Assembly: GCA_964415965.1 (NCBI GenBank)
Contig: CAYQCK010000001.1
Span: forward strand, 496,001 to 560,000
Reading direction: 5' to 3'
DNA length: 64,000 nucleotides
DNA from: CAIKNB01 sp964415965
GTDB lineage: Bacteria > Patescibacteriota > Patescibacteriia > 2-12-FULL-60-25
Positions 17,622-26,111 of this stretch are shown here, one piece after another. The translations under genes were made by a program, and so were the position numbers. The number at the start of each line of letters is the position of its first letter. The stretch's first letter is position 1. The notes beneath the pieces were generated by a model. That model saw only the letters and a program-made list of their open reading frames with translations, had not been told where the DNA came from and made no database searches.

Positions 17622-18992
17622 CTATATCCACAGCATCTCTGGAATCCAGTTTGCCCGCTTCGCGTAATGGCAGATCGCAAGCGCGTCTGCGCGGTCAGGC
17701 GAACGCAATCCCCGCTTCTTCGCATCGTCCTTCGATTCGATCTTGATTTGTCCCTTGGAAGTCATCGCGTATTTGATTGACGCAAGCTGGTTCACGAGCA
17801 CCGGATCATTCGGAATCGAGATGCGGTTCTTTTCGAAATCCTCGCGCAGACACCAGAATATTTCTGCTTTGAGATTCGCGAACCGCTCCGAATCTTCGGC
17901 GGCCGATCCGAAATTGACGGGGACGACCGATACGCCCTGCTCTCGCAGCATGTCGGTGACGCCTCCGCCCACGCCCGTGTCGTCGACTGCGACGAATTCC
18001 GCGCCGGAATCCTTGGCGGCAAGTACGAGCCGGCCAGCCGTCTCGTTCGTCGGCCTCCGGTTGACGCACTCGACCAGCTCATACGTGTTGCCAATGGATT
18101 TGAAGATGACTGTCTCGTCTTCGCCGAAACGCGCAACGTCGCATCCGACGCTCTTTCGATCGTCGCCAGGCACTTCCGCATTTGCCGCCCTTTCGACCCA
18201 TGAGAGCGGAATCAGCGTGTCCGAACCTTCGACTGGAAACTGTCCGAGCACCTTGGCTTGGAACAGCGGGCTTGTTTCACCCCATTCCGCCTTTCGCTCT
18301 TCAACCCAATCAGCCGAAACGGCGCCGGGAATTACGATTTCACCCGTTGTAACGTTCGGGTGATCAAGGCATGAGATTTCGATCTTGTGCCAGATCGGGC
18401 TTTTGAAGGTGTCGTAGAACGGACCGGACGGGCTCGCAGGGTTTCCAATCGCCACAATGCGGTTGTTTGCCCCCGTGGCGAGAGATGTCGCGCCTGTCCA
18501 CGTTTCTGGCGGTACGCCCGCCGCTTCATCAAGAATGACCAATAAATTGGGCGAATGAAAACCCTGAAGTTTCGTGGAACCGAAATCGCGCTGGTCGACG
18601 CCTTCGCGGGTCGAGATACCGAGCGCAAAACAATCCTCGGAAACCTTCCATTGGGTCGTAAGCAATTCGCCCCCGAGCGGGATACGAGACGATCGGTACG
18701 CTGCCGCAATCTCTCCCCAAAGCACTTTTTCGACCTGCGTCCACGTCGGAGCGGTCGTCACCACCTTGGATGGTTTGAACACGGTCAAAAACCAGATAGC
18801 AAGTCGTGCCATGAGCCATGACTTCCCTACCCCGTGTCCCGATCGGACGGTGACTCGTTTGTGGCCGACCACGGACTCTGCGACTTCGATTTGCTTCTCC
18901 CAGAGCACCGCTTCAGGCCAGCATAATTTCACGAATCCTACGGGGTCGCGCTGGAGCCTAAGCAGGATTCCTTCGGTTCGCCGACTTGCCAT
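17622..18992 (-). CDS. terL: Terminase large subunit
   Basis: A 456-residue packaging motor. It has an ATPase domain with Walker A SGHGVGKS at residues 51-58 and Walker B LLVILDEAAG, and a nuclease domain with CDVARFGEDET, VAVDDTGVGGG and a final RSPDRADAL acidic cluster. It pumps and cuts phage DNA. Its start overlaps the end of the putative small subunit gene by 35 bp. Confidence 0.93.
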   Translation of the reverse strand: MASRRTEGILLRLQRDPVGFVKLCWPEAVLWEKQIEVAESVVGHKRVTVRSGHGVGKSWLMARLAIWFLTVFKPSKVVTTAPTWTQVEKVLWGEIAAAYRSSRIPLGGELLTTQWKVSEDCFALGISTREGVDQRDFGSTKLQGFHSPNLLVILDEAAGVPPETWTGATSLATGANNRIVAIGNPASPSGPFYDTFKSPIWHKIEISCLDHPNVTTGEIVIPGAVSADWVEERKAEWGETSPLFQAKVLGQFPVEGSDTLIPLSWVERAANAEVPGDDRKSVGCDVARFGEDETVIFKSIGNTYELVECVNRRPTNETAGRLVLAAKDSGAEFVAVDDTGVGGGVTDMLREQGVSVVPVNFGSAAEDSERFANLKAEIFWCLREDFEKNRISIPNDPVLVNQLASIKYAMTSKGQIKIESKDDAKKRGLRSPDRADALAICHYAKRANWIPEMLWI

Positions 18993-19335
18993 AGAGCGAG
19001 TAGATGAAGTCCTGCAAATTATCGATGCTCACACCTCCAGACATTTCGACGGAAGTCAGCGCCTTGCCTGCCGATTGGTCGAGCAAGTATTTGACCATGT
19101 CGGGATTCGGTTCGCGTTCGTAAACCTTGGAACGCTTGCCGTCCTTGCCTGGAACGTAGACCACGATGCCTTTGGCGAGATCGATGGCGGAATCCATTAT
19201 CGGTTGGAATTCCTCTTCGATGCGATCAAGCATCTTCTGCCGCATCTGGTTCCGCTTGATGGTTTCCGGATTCAAAGTCCCGAGCGGTCTCCCGCCTAAT
19301 TTCCCGTTTTCCCTGCTGGACTTCGATTTCGGCAT
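18958..19335 (-). CDS. Putative terminase small subunit
   Basis: A 125-residue basic protein starting MPKSKSSRENGKLGGRPLG, a typical TerS-like or DNA-binding N-terminus, followed by a helical region (RQKMLDRIEEEFQPIMD) and an SVEMSGGVSID tail resembling that of small terminases. It lies directly upstream of and overlaps TerL. It would recognise the packaging site and load TerL. Confidence 0.65.
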   Translation of the reverse strand: MPKSKSSRENGKLGGRPLGTLNPETIKRNQMRQKMLDRIEEEFQPIMDSAIDLAKGIVVYVPGKDGKRSKVYEREPNPDMVKYLLDQSAGKALTSVEMSGGVSIDNLQDFIYSLYGKSANRRNPA

Positions 19336-19351
19336 ACGAAAACCTAAAAAC

Positions 19352-20584
19352 CTAAAACTTGGCTAACTTTACAGCCTGCTTTCCGGTGAATTTCTCCCAT
19401 CTGTCGACGATAACGTCGCAATAGGCCGGATCCATTTCGATCATGTAGCACCGCCGTTCGACCTGCTCTGCTGCGATAAGCGTGGAACCTGAACCGCCAA
19501 AGCAATCGAGCACGATTCCGTCCTGCGGAGCGCTGTTCAGGATGGCTTTGGCGCAGAGCCGGACCGGTTTCATGGTCGGATGTTCCGGTGATTTGGTCGG
19601 ACGGTCGAAAAACCAAACATCGCCTTGCTTCCGTCCGCCGTACCACGCATGACGCGTCCATCCATACAGAATTGGTAGTGCTTCGACGTCCTCGTTCGGA
19701 TCGTCAAGTTTCGCGTCCTGCTCTTGGGATAGACCATGCATGATCGGTTCGGATTGGTGCTGGTAGTCGGAACCCCCGAGCGTAAATCGCTGCTTCGCCC
19801 AGACGATATATCCCTGCCAATGTCCGCCGGCATCCGTGAACGCCTGCCAGAGTGAATGCAGTTCTCCGTATGACATGCAGACGTAGAACGCGCCCGAAAC
19901 ATGGGCGACAAGATTGGCCATCACCTTGCGAAGGAACGCGACGAATTCATCCCGTGGCATTTCGTCGTTGGCGATTTTCTTCCGGCGCTTCCCAGACCCG
20001 CCGACGTAGCCCATGTTGTACGGCGGATCCGTAAAACACATGCTGGCTTTCGCGCCTTCGAGCAAACGGTCAAAACAGTCCGGATTGGTCGAGTCTCCGC
20101 ACAAAAGCCTATGAACACCAAGTTGATACACGTCTCCCGTCTTGGTTTTGGGGTTCTCTGGCACGATCGGGTCGTAGTCGTCCTCGACCGGCTCCTTGGC
20201 GAGGCGGTTCAACGCTTCGGTTATTTCGTCTTCGTCGAAACCAGAGAGCCTGCGCGACTCGGCATCCAGCTCGTCCAGGAGTCTGGCGAGCATGTCCATG
20301 TCCCATTCGCCCGAGATGCGGTTGAGCGCGAGGTTCAGCGCCTTCTCCCGATCCTTGGGAATGTCGACGCGGATGCACGGCACTTCGGCCATGCCGAGGC
20401 GTTCTGCCGCCTTGATGCGTTGGTGCCCGCCGATGACCGTCCCGTCCGCGTTTATGATGACCGGATCCACGAAACCGAACGCGCGGATGGACTCCGTGAG
20501 TTTCGAGAGTTCGCGTTCGCTGATGGAACGCGGATTGTATTCCGCCGGTTTGAGCGCGGTGATTGTTATTTGTTCGTATTGCAT
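19352..20584 (-). CDS. ParB-domain / DNA N4-N6 methyltransferase fusion
   Basis: A 410-residue protein from the ATG at 20584. Residues 1-~125 are a ParB/Srx-like N-terminal domain (NPRSISERELSKL, then VIGGHQRIKAAERLG). Residues ~150-410 are an amino-methyltransferase of the beta class: the catalytic TDPPYN at 185-190, and the S-adenosylmethionine loop DCFGGSGST near the C-terminus, after DPPY as in beta-type enzymes. It likely methylates adenine or cytosine amino groups of phage DNA. It overlaps the Dcm gene start side by 19 bp. Confidence 0.9.
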   Translation of the reverse strand: MQYEQITITALKPAEYNPRSISERELSKLTESIRAFGFVDPVIINADGTVIGGHQRIKAAERLGMAEVPCIRVDIPKDREKALNLALNRISGEWDMDMLARLLDELDAESRRLSGFDEDEITEALNRLAKEPVEDDYDPIVPENPKTKTGDVYQLGVHRLLCGDSTNPDCFDRLLEGAKASMCFTDPPYNMGYVGGSGKRRKKIANDEMPRDEFVAFLRKVMANLVAHVSGAFYVCMSYGELHSLWQAFTDAGGHWQGYIVWAKQRFTLGGSDYQHQSEPIMHGLSQEQDAKLDDPNEDVEALPILYGWTRHAWYGGRKQGDVWFFDRPTKSPEHPTMKPVRLCAKAILNSAPQDGIVLDCFGGSGSTLIAAEQVERRCYMIEMDPAYCDVIVDRWEKFTGKQAVKLAKF

Positions 20585-21639
20585 AGGATTGTTCTTGCGA
20601 CATGTTCGACCACTCGGCTTACGACTCCGTTCCCGCACATCTTGTACCGCTGGGTGTCGCTCATTTCGATTTCGTTCCCCTTTTCGTCGATTCCCCATCT
20701 CGTCCATTCGTCCGGCCATGACATGAGGCGTTCGCATTCGAGCGGAGTGAGGCGTCTGACTCGGATACCGTCCGTGACGCCTGATACTTCGGCGGTGCGG
20801 TGGCTGTATCCCTTGGCATATCTGGCTTGGATCGTCCGTGCGGCAGACGTGATCTTGGGATTTTCCGTGCTGAGATCGATGAAGGCGATTCCTCCCGTAT
20901 TGGCTCCATCGATTGTGAAGGCGTAGTCTCCCTCGATTTTCTTCTGGTTGCGGTTCAGGTATTTGAGCGGGCAACGGACGGCGTAACAGCCGGTCTTAGC
21001 ACCTATGCCTCCGCCGTTTGCCTTGAGTGTCCGTGCTACGCCGTGTTCGGAATAGACGCGCTCTGCTTGAGCGACCCGAGACGTGATTTCGCTAAGATTC
21101 GCTTCAGTACCTTGAGGCTCAAAAAATACTTCTCGTGTACGTTCGCCTCGAGTACCGATGATAAAGACGCGCTCGCGGTTTTGAGGGACGCCGAAGTCTC
21201 TTGCGTTGAGAATCTGCCATGAGAGAGCGTAGCCCTCTTCGGCCAGCGCATTGAGAATGAAGGCGAAGTCTCTTCCTCCATTCGATGACAAAGCGCCTTT
21301 AACGTTTTCCCAGATGAAATGGCGTGGCTTTTTCTCGTGCAAGGCGCGGACGTACTCCGCGAACAGTCCTGATCGCGACCCTTCGAGTCCCGCTCGCTTT
21401 CCAGCGATGGACAGGTCTTGGCATGGGCTTCCGCCGACAAGAAGGTCAAAGTCGGGAACGTCTTTCCAGTTGATTGATTGGATGTCTCCATAATTTTTGA
21501 TTGTGGGGAATTTTCGCTTGAGCACCGCTGATGCGTATTTATCTATCTCGCTCATGCCGACGCATTGCGATCGAGGCATGCCCGCTGAAATGCCGAGTTC
21601 GAATCCGCCCACTCCGGTAAAAAGGGAAAAATACTTCAT
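20566..21639 (-). CDS. DNA cytosine-C5 methyltransferase
   Basis: A 357-residue enzyme with the full motif order: FSLFTGVGGFELG (motif I), the catalytic Cys73 in GGSPCQDLS (IV), WENVKG at about 110-115 (VI), then FGVPQNRERVFIIG (VIII) and a C-terminal GNGVVSRVVEHVA (X). No partner restriction enzyme for C5 methylation is adjacent, so it is likely an orphan that protects phage DNA. It overlaps the VRR-NUC gene by ATGA. Confidence 0.93.
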   Translation of the reverse strand: MKYFSLFTGVGGFELGISAGMPRSQCVGMSEIDKYASAVLKRKFPTIKNYGDIQSINWKDVPDFDLLVGGSPCQDLSIAGKRAGLEGSRSGLFAEYVRALHEKKPRHFIWENVKGALSSNGGRDFAFILNALAEEGYALSWQILNARDFGVPQNRERVFIIGTRGERTREVFFEPQGTEANLSEITSRVAQAERVYSEHGVARTLKANGGGIGAKTGCYAVRCPLKYLNRNQKKIEGDYAFTIDGANTGGIAFIDLSTENPKITSAARTIQARYAKGYSHRTAEVSGVTDGIRVRRLTPLECERLMSWPDEWTRWGIDEKGNEIEMSDTQRYKMCGNGVVSRVVEHVARTILCNTNK

Positions 21640-21965
21640 ACGGCCTTAATGCCGAGGGCGTCGGCGACGCTTTCCCATGAACGCGCGAGCACATAGGTAC
21701 CTCCGGCGGATTCGATTCGTCTCTGCCAAAGCTTCTGCTCGTCTCGTTGCCGTCCTTCCGGCGATTTGACCTCGATGCCGATGAACGAGCCGTTAATCAC
21801 GCAGACGATGTCGGGCATGCCTACGTTGAAGGCGTCTGATTTTCGAAAACCGATGATGGCCTTCCCCTTCCTGATCGGAATTGGCGCGGGCTGGCAACGG
21901 AACGCGAGAATGTTCCGGTAGCGAAGGTTCGCGAGTATGGCGTATTGGATGTCTGATTCCCTCAT
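21636..21965 (-). CDS. VRR-NUC domain nuclease
   Basis: A 109-residue single-domain PD-(D/E)XK enzyme. It begins MRESDIQYAILANLRY and has VGMPDIVCVINGSFIGIEVKSPEGRQ-type sequence with the D...E-x-K core and a helix with QRRIESAGGTYVLARS. VRR-NUC proteins in phages cleave Holliday junctions or act as packaging-associated nucleases. The ATGA junction with the following methyltransferase implies coupled translation. Confidence 0.88.
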   Translation of the reverse strand: MRESDIQYAILANLRYRNILAFRCQPAPIPIRKGKAIIGFRKSDAFNVGMPDIVCVINGSFIGIEVKSPEGRQRDEQKLWQRRIESAGGTYVLARSWESVADALGIKAV

Positions 21966-22005
21966 GCGTACAAGCATAGGCGCGCGAAGGCTTGAAAATG
22001 CGCAC

Positions 22006-22404
22006 TTATCCACGTTTTCCGACGGTCGGAGCGAACAGAGGCGGTGGTTTGTCGACGTACACGATGACGGCCTTTGGAATTTCGTGTCCTCGATCTACGA
22101 GGGCAGACAACCGTCCCGCAAGCCTGTCCGCCGTGCAAAGCCACCGATCCGCGGAGAGTTCGAGCTCTTGGTCTTTGCAGGAAAGGTAGCGTTCGTACGC
22201 TTCGTTCAATGAGCAGATGAGGCTTTCTTCTTTGCTTGGGATGTCCTCGACCTGCCAGATCCGCCTCTCTGCCCATTTCGCAAGCTCGGCCATCGAGACA
22301 TGAATGGAGCCGCGCCTTCGCCGGAGCAGGTATGCATGGCCGTCCGAACCCATGATGAGGATGGAAAGCACGTCGACCTTGAGTAAGTTGCGTTGGGCTA
22401 TCAT
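22006..22404 (-). CDS. Hypothetical phage early protein
   Basis: A 132-residue protein with a hydrophobic N-terminal strand region (VDVLSILIMGSDGHAYLLRRRRG), a Trp/Glu-rich helical middle (SMAELAKWAERRIW) and a C-terminal AVIVYVDKPPP strand. No family recognised. It lies four bases after a 58-residue gene in the early operon. Confidence 0.55.
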   Translation of the reverse strand: MIAQRNLLKVDVLSILIMGSDGHAYLLRRRRGSIHVSMAELAKWAERRIWQVEDIPSKEESLICSLNEAYERYLSCKDQELELSADRWLCTADRLAGRLSALVDRGHEIPKAVIVYVDKPPPLFAPTVGKRG

Positions 22405-22407
22405 GGT

Positions 22408-22584
22408 TCATGTTTTTGGAGGTTCGAATTTCGGGATCTTCCGGACCGGTACGAGCCTGACCTCCCATAGCCCGTTTCGCTGTTCGACCATGACGGATTC
22501 GAACGTCCGGCGGTTCGCCTTCTCGGCAAATTTGTCTGCGTTTCCCTTATCGCGAAAACGCGCGACGATTTCCTTCTGCTGCAT
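22408..22584 (-). CDS. 58-residue basic protein
   Basis: A short gene from the ATG at 22584 to a TGA at 22410-22408. The product has QQKEIVARFRDKGNADKFAE, a NGLWEVRLV strand and a basic proline-rich end. It fills an otherwise empty gap, is closely spaced to its neighbours and looks like a small DNA- or protein-binding factor. No family recognised. Confidence 0.6.
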   Translation of the reverse strand: MQQKEIVARFRDKGNADKFAEKANRRTFESVMVEQRNGLWEVRLVPVRKIPKFEPPKT

Positions 22585-22602
22585 AAATTGTGAATCCGCT
22601 TT

Positions 22603-22815
22603 TTAATCAAGAAGCCGCTGAAAGCGGGAAATGATTCGGTCCATGCGATCGCGGTACCAATCCTCGAATGGCGTTTGCGATCCAGAGCGTTCCCAGAGAC
22701 GATAGAGAGTCGACCGCAGGCGTTGGCTTTGCGTGGGCGCGCGGTATTCGTCACGCCGACATGAGATCTCGAGAAAACGTCCAACGGGTAGAGCGTCAGG
22801 ATGGTTTTGGCGCAT
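22603..22815 (-). CDS. Small Arg-rich phage protein
   Basis: A 70-residue basic helical protein with STLYRLWERSG and FEDWYRDRMDRIISRFQRL. Its start overlaps the end of the 162-residue gene upstream by 20 bp. Function unknown; likely nucleic-acid associated given its charge. Confidence 0.5.
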   Translation of the reverse strand: MRQNHPDALPVGRFLEISCRRDEYRAPTQSQRLRSTLYRLWERSGSQTPFEDWYRDRMDRIISRFQRLLD

Positions 22816-23284
22816 ATGATTCGGATGAAAGCAGAGCCGCTACAGGCTTGAATCCGCCTGCAAGTCTCGGAGCTTCCGATTTGGCTGCGAGCATTTTGGC
22901 TTTGCGCTCTGGAACGGTTAGCGCGCGGTACTCGCGTTCGAATTCTTCAGGCGTCGGCACGCTGTCTCGCGCGACTTCAGGGTAATAAACAGGATCGAGA
23001 CGGACGGTGCGCAGTCCGCGTTGGTCTGGAGCGGAATCCGCGTCGAACCATTCGCCGAATTGCTTTACGACCCTTGTTCCATCATGCAGTACGCCTTGGG
23101 TCTGTTTTTGCCGTCCTTCGATTTCGTCTGATGCTTCTTCGGGAAAAGCATCCGCAACGGATTTTAAATTTACGAATACGCCCGTCCGATTGCAGGCGAC
23201 GCCTCCGTCTCGGATGAGCGCGGCATATTCTTCTTCCGTCAGGACGTGCCTGTCGTTGTTGATCATTTTCACGATAAAACTCAT
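22796..23284 (-). CDS. Hypothetical early phage protein
   Basis: A 162-residue protein starting MSFIVKMINNDRHVLTEEEY at the ATG at 23284, overlapping the replication gene stop by ATGA. The C-terminal half has PTPEEFEREYRALTVPERK and a Lys/Ala-rich helix. No family recognised; position suggests a replication accessory. Confidence 0.55.
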   Translation of the reverse strand: MSFIVKMINNDRHVLTEEEYAALIRDGGVACNRTGVFVNLKSVADAFPEEASDEIEGRQKQTQGVLHDGTRVVKQFGEWFDADSAPDQRGLRTVRLDPVYYPEVARDSVPTPEEFEREYRALTVPERKAKMLAAKSEAPRLAGGFKPVAALLSSESYAPKPS

Positions 23285-24051
23285 ACGATGGTTGCTCCTC
23301 TCCCCCGTTTGACGGGATCGAACTTGTCGACCTTTTCCATCCACGTCGCTATGCGTCGGTAGACCTCGAAAGTCCGCTGCAATTCCCAGCGCTGCTTGGT
23401 TCCCGAGCGGTTCCGCTCGGTCCAGTAGCCGACGAATTTTCGGATCTCGGAACGTACCGGCTCAACCGGCGCGGACTTGGCTTCCGCGATTCGCAAAGCC
23501 AGAGCTTCCTGTTCGCTAGGATCATGGAAAAAAGTTTTTGCCGTTTGGCTTGGGGTCAGCGCGGGAGCGCCTCTCTCAGAATCCGAATCCGTATCGGAAT
23601 CAATATCCGTCTCAGAATCAGGCTCTAATGCGGATGCCCCTTCCATATCCCCTGCATGACCCATTGAAGGGGTATCAGTTCTTGGCTTAGCTGACGTGAT
23701 TTTTTTCACGCGAACGAGTATTTCTTTCGGGATGCCCTTCTTTTCGTTTTCGATGCCTATCCTCACTTTGGAATTGCCACGAGCGAATTGGTGCCGTTCG
23801 AAATTACGGATAAAAACCCACCCGTCGAAATAGTAGATTTTTCCGTTGAGCCGCTCGAGGATTTTCACGAGTTCTCTTTCCCTCACGCCTGTTTCATAAG
23901 CGATCGTGCGAAGCGGGAGCTCGTAGATGCCGCAGATGCTCGTATGCTCATTCGTAAGGAAATACAAGAACAGGTATCTCTCGATAGGCGTAAGCGCGAC
24001 GATGAAGCTATCGCTCCAGAATCGCGTGTTGATGAATCGTTGTTTTGCCAT
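23281..24051 (-). CDS. Phage replication protein with N-terminal winged helix
   Basis: A 256-residue protein. The N-terminal ~115 residues have the pattern of DnaD/replication-initiator winged-helix domains found in phage O-like proteins (FWSDSFIVALTPIERYLFLY, then GIYELPLRTIAYETG, then YFDGWVFIRNFERHQ). A low-complexity acidic linker (DSETDIDSDTDSDSE) follows, and a C-terminal helical domain ends before a basic tail. Likely loads or recruits helicase at the phage origin. Confidence 0.7.
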   Translation of the reverse strand: MAKQRFINTRFWSDSFIVALTPIERYLFLYFLTNEHTSICGIYELPLRTIAYETGVRERELVKILERLNGKIYYFDGWVFIRNFERHQFARGNSKVRIGIENEKKGIPKEILVRVKKITSAKPRTDTPSMGHAGDMEGASALEPDSETDIDSDTDSDSERGAPALTPSQTAKTFFHDPSEQEALALRIAEAKSAPVEPVRSEIRKFVGYWTERNRSGTKQRWELQRTFEVYRRIATWMEKVDKFDPVKRGRGATIV

Positions 24052-24077
24052 ATGTCCTCCATGGAGCCACGCGCCGA

Positions 24078-24365
24078 TTAGGCGTGACCGACGCGCAGCC
24101 CCCTTGCGTCATCGTCTAGGATTGAGAGATCTTTGATCTCCTTCTCGCGCTGGCGCGAAACGGCTCGCACGACGTCCTCGAACGCCATCCGTGCTAAGTC
24201 ATTTTGTTCGCGCACCCGCATCCGCTCGACCACGTTCAATACCCAGTCGAGCGAACGGATTTGTCCGACCTTTCGTTTTTGCATGAGCGCGACGTTTTTT
24301 GCCTGCTCATCCCTGCCCATGCGGCGAAACGGCGCCGCATGGGTTGCGCGTTGTGCCTCCTGCAT
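24078..24365 (-). CDS. Small helical phage protein
   Basis: A 95-residue highly charged helical protein (start chosen at the ATG at 24365; a TTG at 24377 overlapping the upstream stop is equally possible). It contains QKRKVGQIRSLDWVLNVVERM and AVSRQREKEIKDLS. No family recognised. It lies between the SSB-tailed protein and the replication protein. Confidence 0.5.
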   Translation of the reverse strand: MQEAQRATHAAPFRRMGRDEQAKNVALMQKRKVGQIRSLDWVLNVVERMRVREQNDLARMAFEDVVRAVSRQREKEIKDLSILDDDARGLRVGHA

Positions 24366-24373
24366 AACGCGGA

Positions 24374-24619
24374 TCAAAATGGGATGTCGTCCAAGTTAAC
24401 CTCGTCGGTCGCGGTGGACGTCTGATCCGCCGGTGCATGCTGTTCCCGCCGTTCCTCGGAAACGATGATTTGGTAGTCCGGCTGATTTTCTTTCTCCTTC
24501 CGGTCGTTCTTGAAGATCGCGATGCGGATTTCTCCGCGCAGATCCTCAAGTACGCCGGAAAAGTATTTCTTCCCGTCTTTGGTTTCCTTGAGCCATAGGG
24601 CTCCGATTTTTCGTGACAT
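24374..24619 (-). CDS. DUF736-like protein ending in an SSB-type acidic tip
   Basis: An 81-residue protein. Residues 1-~55 have the DUF736-like pattern (IGALWLKETKDGKKYFSG, then RIAIFKNDRK) with an OB-like strand order. The C-terminus is a flexible Gln/Ala/Thr linker ending in NLDDIPF, the same acidic tip used by bacterial SSB to bind replication and repair partners. In the recombination module beside a Sak4-like ATPase and an exonuclease this suggests a small SSB analogue. Confidence 0.65.
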   Translation of the reverse strand: MSRKIGALWLKETKDGKKYFSGVLEDLRGEIRIAIFKNDRKEKENQPDYQIIVSEERREQHAPADQTSTATDEVNLDDIPF

Positions 24620-24630
24620 AGGTTTGGTGG

Positions 24631-24873
24631 TTAATCGTTCAACGCCTTCTTGAGCAATGACGAGATTTCCTCGTACACGCTCACGGCGTAGAGCGATTTG
24701 TGAGCCTGTTCCTCGGGATCGTAGACGCTCTTGAGTCGGTGGTTATCGCGCATGCGAGCACTCCACGTCTCGGCGTCTTCCTTGAATTCCCAAACGCTCG
24801 CGTCCACGTCTTTGATAAGGCGCTCGTAGATTTCAATGCGGATTTTCTTGAGCGTTTCCATGGATGCCTTCAT
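24631..24873 (-). CDS. Hypothetical phage protein
   Basis: An 80-residue acidic/basic helical protein with ETLKKIRIEIYERLIKD and YAVSVYEEISSLLKKAL. It overlaps the upstream 62-residue gene by an ATGA junction. Function unknown. Confidence 0.5.
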   Translation of the reverse strand: MKASMETLKKIRIEIYERLIKDVDASVWEFKEDAETWSARMRDNHRLKSVYDPEEQAHKSLYAVSVYEEISSLLKKALND

Positions 24874-25058
24874 ACTTCTTCGTCCTCCTTTCCTTTCAGG
24901 TATTCGGCCTTGAGAGTCGAATACTGTTTGTGAATCTCGAGCACCGTCTTCCGATCGAGGCCGGATAAGCGGCTGACTGCGACGATGTCGAACATGTTCG
25001 TCACGCCGGATCGGCGAACGTCCTCGTATGCCAAGAATTCTTCTTTGGTGATAGGCAT
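24870..25058 (-). CDS. Small helix-turn-helix-like phage protein
   Basis: A 62-residue protein with SGVTNMFDIVAVSRLSGLDRKTVLEIHKQY, which reads as a short HTH (helix, SGLDRKTV turn, recognition helix), followed by a charged tail. Possibly a small regulator of the early operon; no exact family recognised. Confidence 0.5.
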   Translation of the reverse strand: MPITKEEFLAYEDVRRSGVTNMFDIVAVSRLSGLDRKTVLEIHKQYSTLKAEYLKGKEDEEV

Positions 25059-25062
25059 ATGG

Positions 25063-25326
25063 TTAGAACGTTTCCTCGGCGAACGCTTCGGAATCCGTGT
25101 CCTCGAGTTCGACGGTGAGTGAATCTTTGGCGTGCTCGATGGACTTCTTCCATTCGAGCACGGCGCGCGTCGCGCTGAACGTCGCTTCCTGATTTTCCTG
25201 ATGCGCGAGATACGAACTCATTTCTTGCATGAGCGCTGCGTGGAACATCTCTCCTGACTTCGCGGCTTTGATTGATGCGTCATGAGCCTTGGCTTGGAGC
25301 TGGTCAAACGTGTAAAAGTTTTCCAT
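25063..25326 (-). CDS. Small helical phage protein
   Basis: An 87-residue Ala/Glu-rich helical protein with FDQLQAKAHDASIKAAK and an acidic C-terminus (ELEDTDSEAFAEE). It starts one base after the nuclease stop. Function unknown; may accompany the nuclease. Confidence 0.5.
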   Translation of the reverse strand: MENFYTFDQLQAKAHDASIKAAKSGEMFHAALMQEMSSYLAHQENQEATFSATRAVLEWKKSIEHAKDSLTVELEDTDSEAFAEETF

Positions 25327-25327
25327 A

Positions 25328-26107
25328 TCAAGCTTTGGCTAATTCCTTTTCGCGCTTCTTTAGCGCGAAGCAGGCTAAGAACGCGGATTCGTCCGTTTTG
25401 AAGTCGTCCTTCGTGTATTCGTATGGCGTGCAGACTCCGGATTCCTTGTCGAAATGCAGGATCATGGCGCCGTCCAGCACTTCGCCGTTCTCTTCCTCGT
25501 ATGCGAGGCAGTAGCCGGCGACTTGATAGCGCATTTCCGTATACACGCCCTTGGCGGTCTTGTAGTCGATGAGCATCCGCTTGCCGTTAACGGTCGCGAT
25601 CGCGTCGACCAATCCCGCGTAACCGTGGACGCGCGAGTAGATGAGCTTTTCGGCGTGTTCGAATCGCACGTCATGTTCGTTGAACCAATTCAGGAACGCG
25701 TTGATACCGGCGCGGACGCGTTCGTCCGAATCGTCAGGAATCGACGGCACGTCGGATCGATGGATGACTGCAAGCGCGAATGCTTCCGCGTACGCGTGCA
25801 CCATGTCCCCGACGGACGCGGCCTGTTCCTTTTTGATCTGGTGTTGGCGAACGGCTTCCTCGATGATCGGAACGATCTCCTCGACCGTGAACGGTCCGGA
25901 GTTGGATTCGAGGAATGAACGGAGATGCTTTTCGGCAAGCCCGACTGCCCAAGGAATGAGGAATCGGGACTTGTCGATGATGCCCGTGCAGGCCGTGACC
26001 GAAAGCAGGTATTCTTTCGAACCTTCGATCCGGTAACGATGCGAGTCAGGCAGGTGCTCGAGCGTGATTTCACCGCCGTAGAGCTTCTCGGTGATTTTTT
26101 CAGCCAT
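25328..26107 (-). CDS. PD-(D/E)XK exonuclease (Cas4/RecB-like)
   Basis: A 259-residue protein with the nuclease core near residues 165-205: a GYAGLVDAI block supplying the first Asp, then KRMLIDYKTAKG with the D-x-K pair, and a QVAGYCLAYEE helix (Q motif). Such nucleases resect DNA ends for phage recombination. It sits beside the Sak4-like ATPase and the SSB-tailed protein, forming a recombination module. Confidence 0.85.
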   Translation of the reverse strand: MAEKITEKLYGGEITLEHLPDSHRYRIEGSKEYLLSVTACTGIIDKSRFLIPWAVGLAEKHLRSFLESNSGPFTVEEIVPIIEEAVRQHQIKKEQAASVGDMVHAYAEAFALAVIHRSDVPSIPDDSDERVRAGINAFLNWFNEHDVRFEHAEKLIYSRVHGYAGLVDAIATVNGKRMLIDYKTAKGVYTEMRYQVAGYCLAYEEENGEVLDGAMILHFDKESGVCTPYEYTKDDFKTDESAFLACFALKKREKELAKA

Positions 26108-26111
26108 ATGG

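Noticed and set aside
24060..24110. A short hairpin near the end of the early phage gene at 24078.
   Set aside because: GC-rich sequence with no T-tract; not distinguishable from coding sequence.
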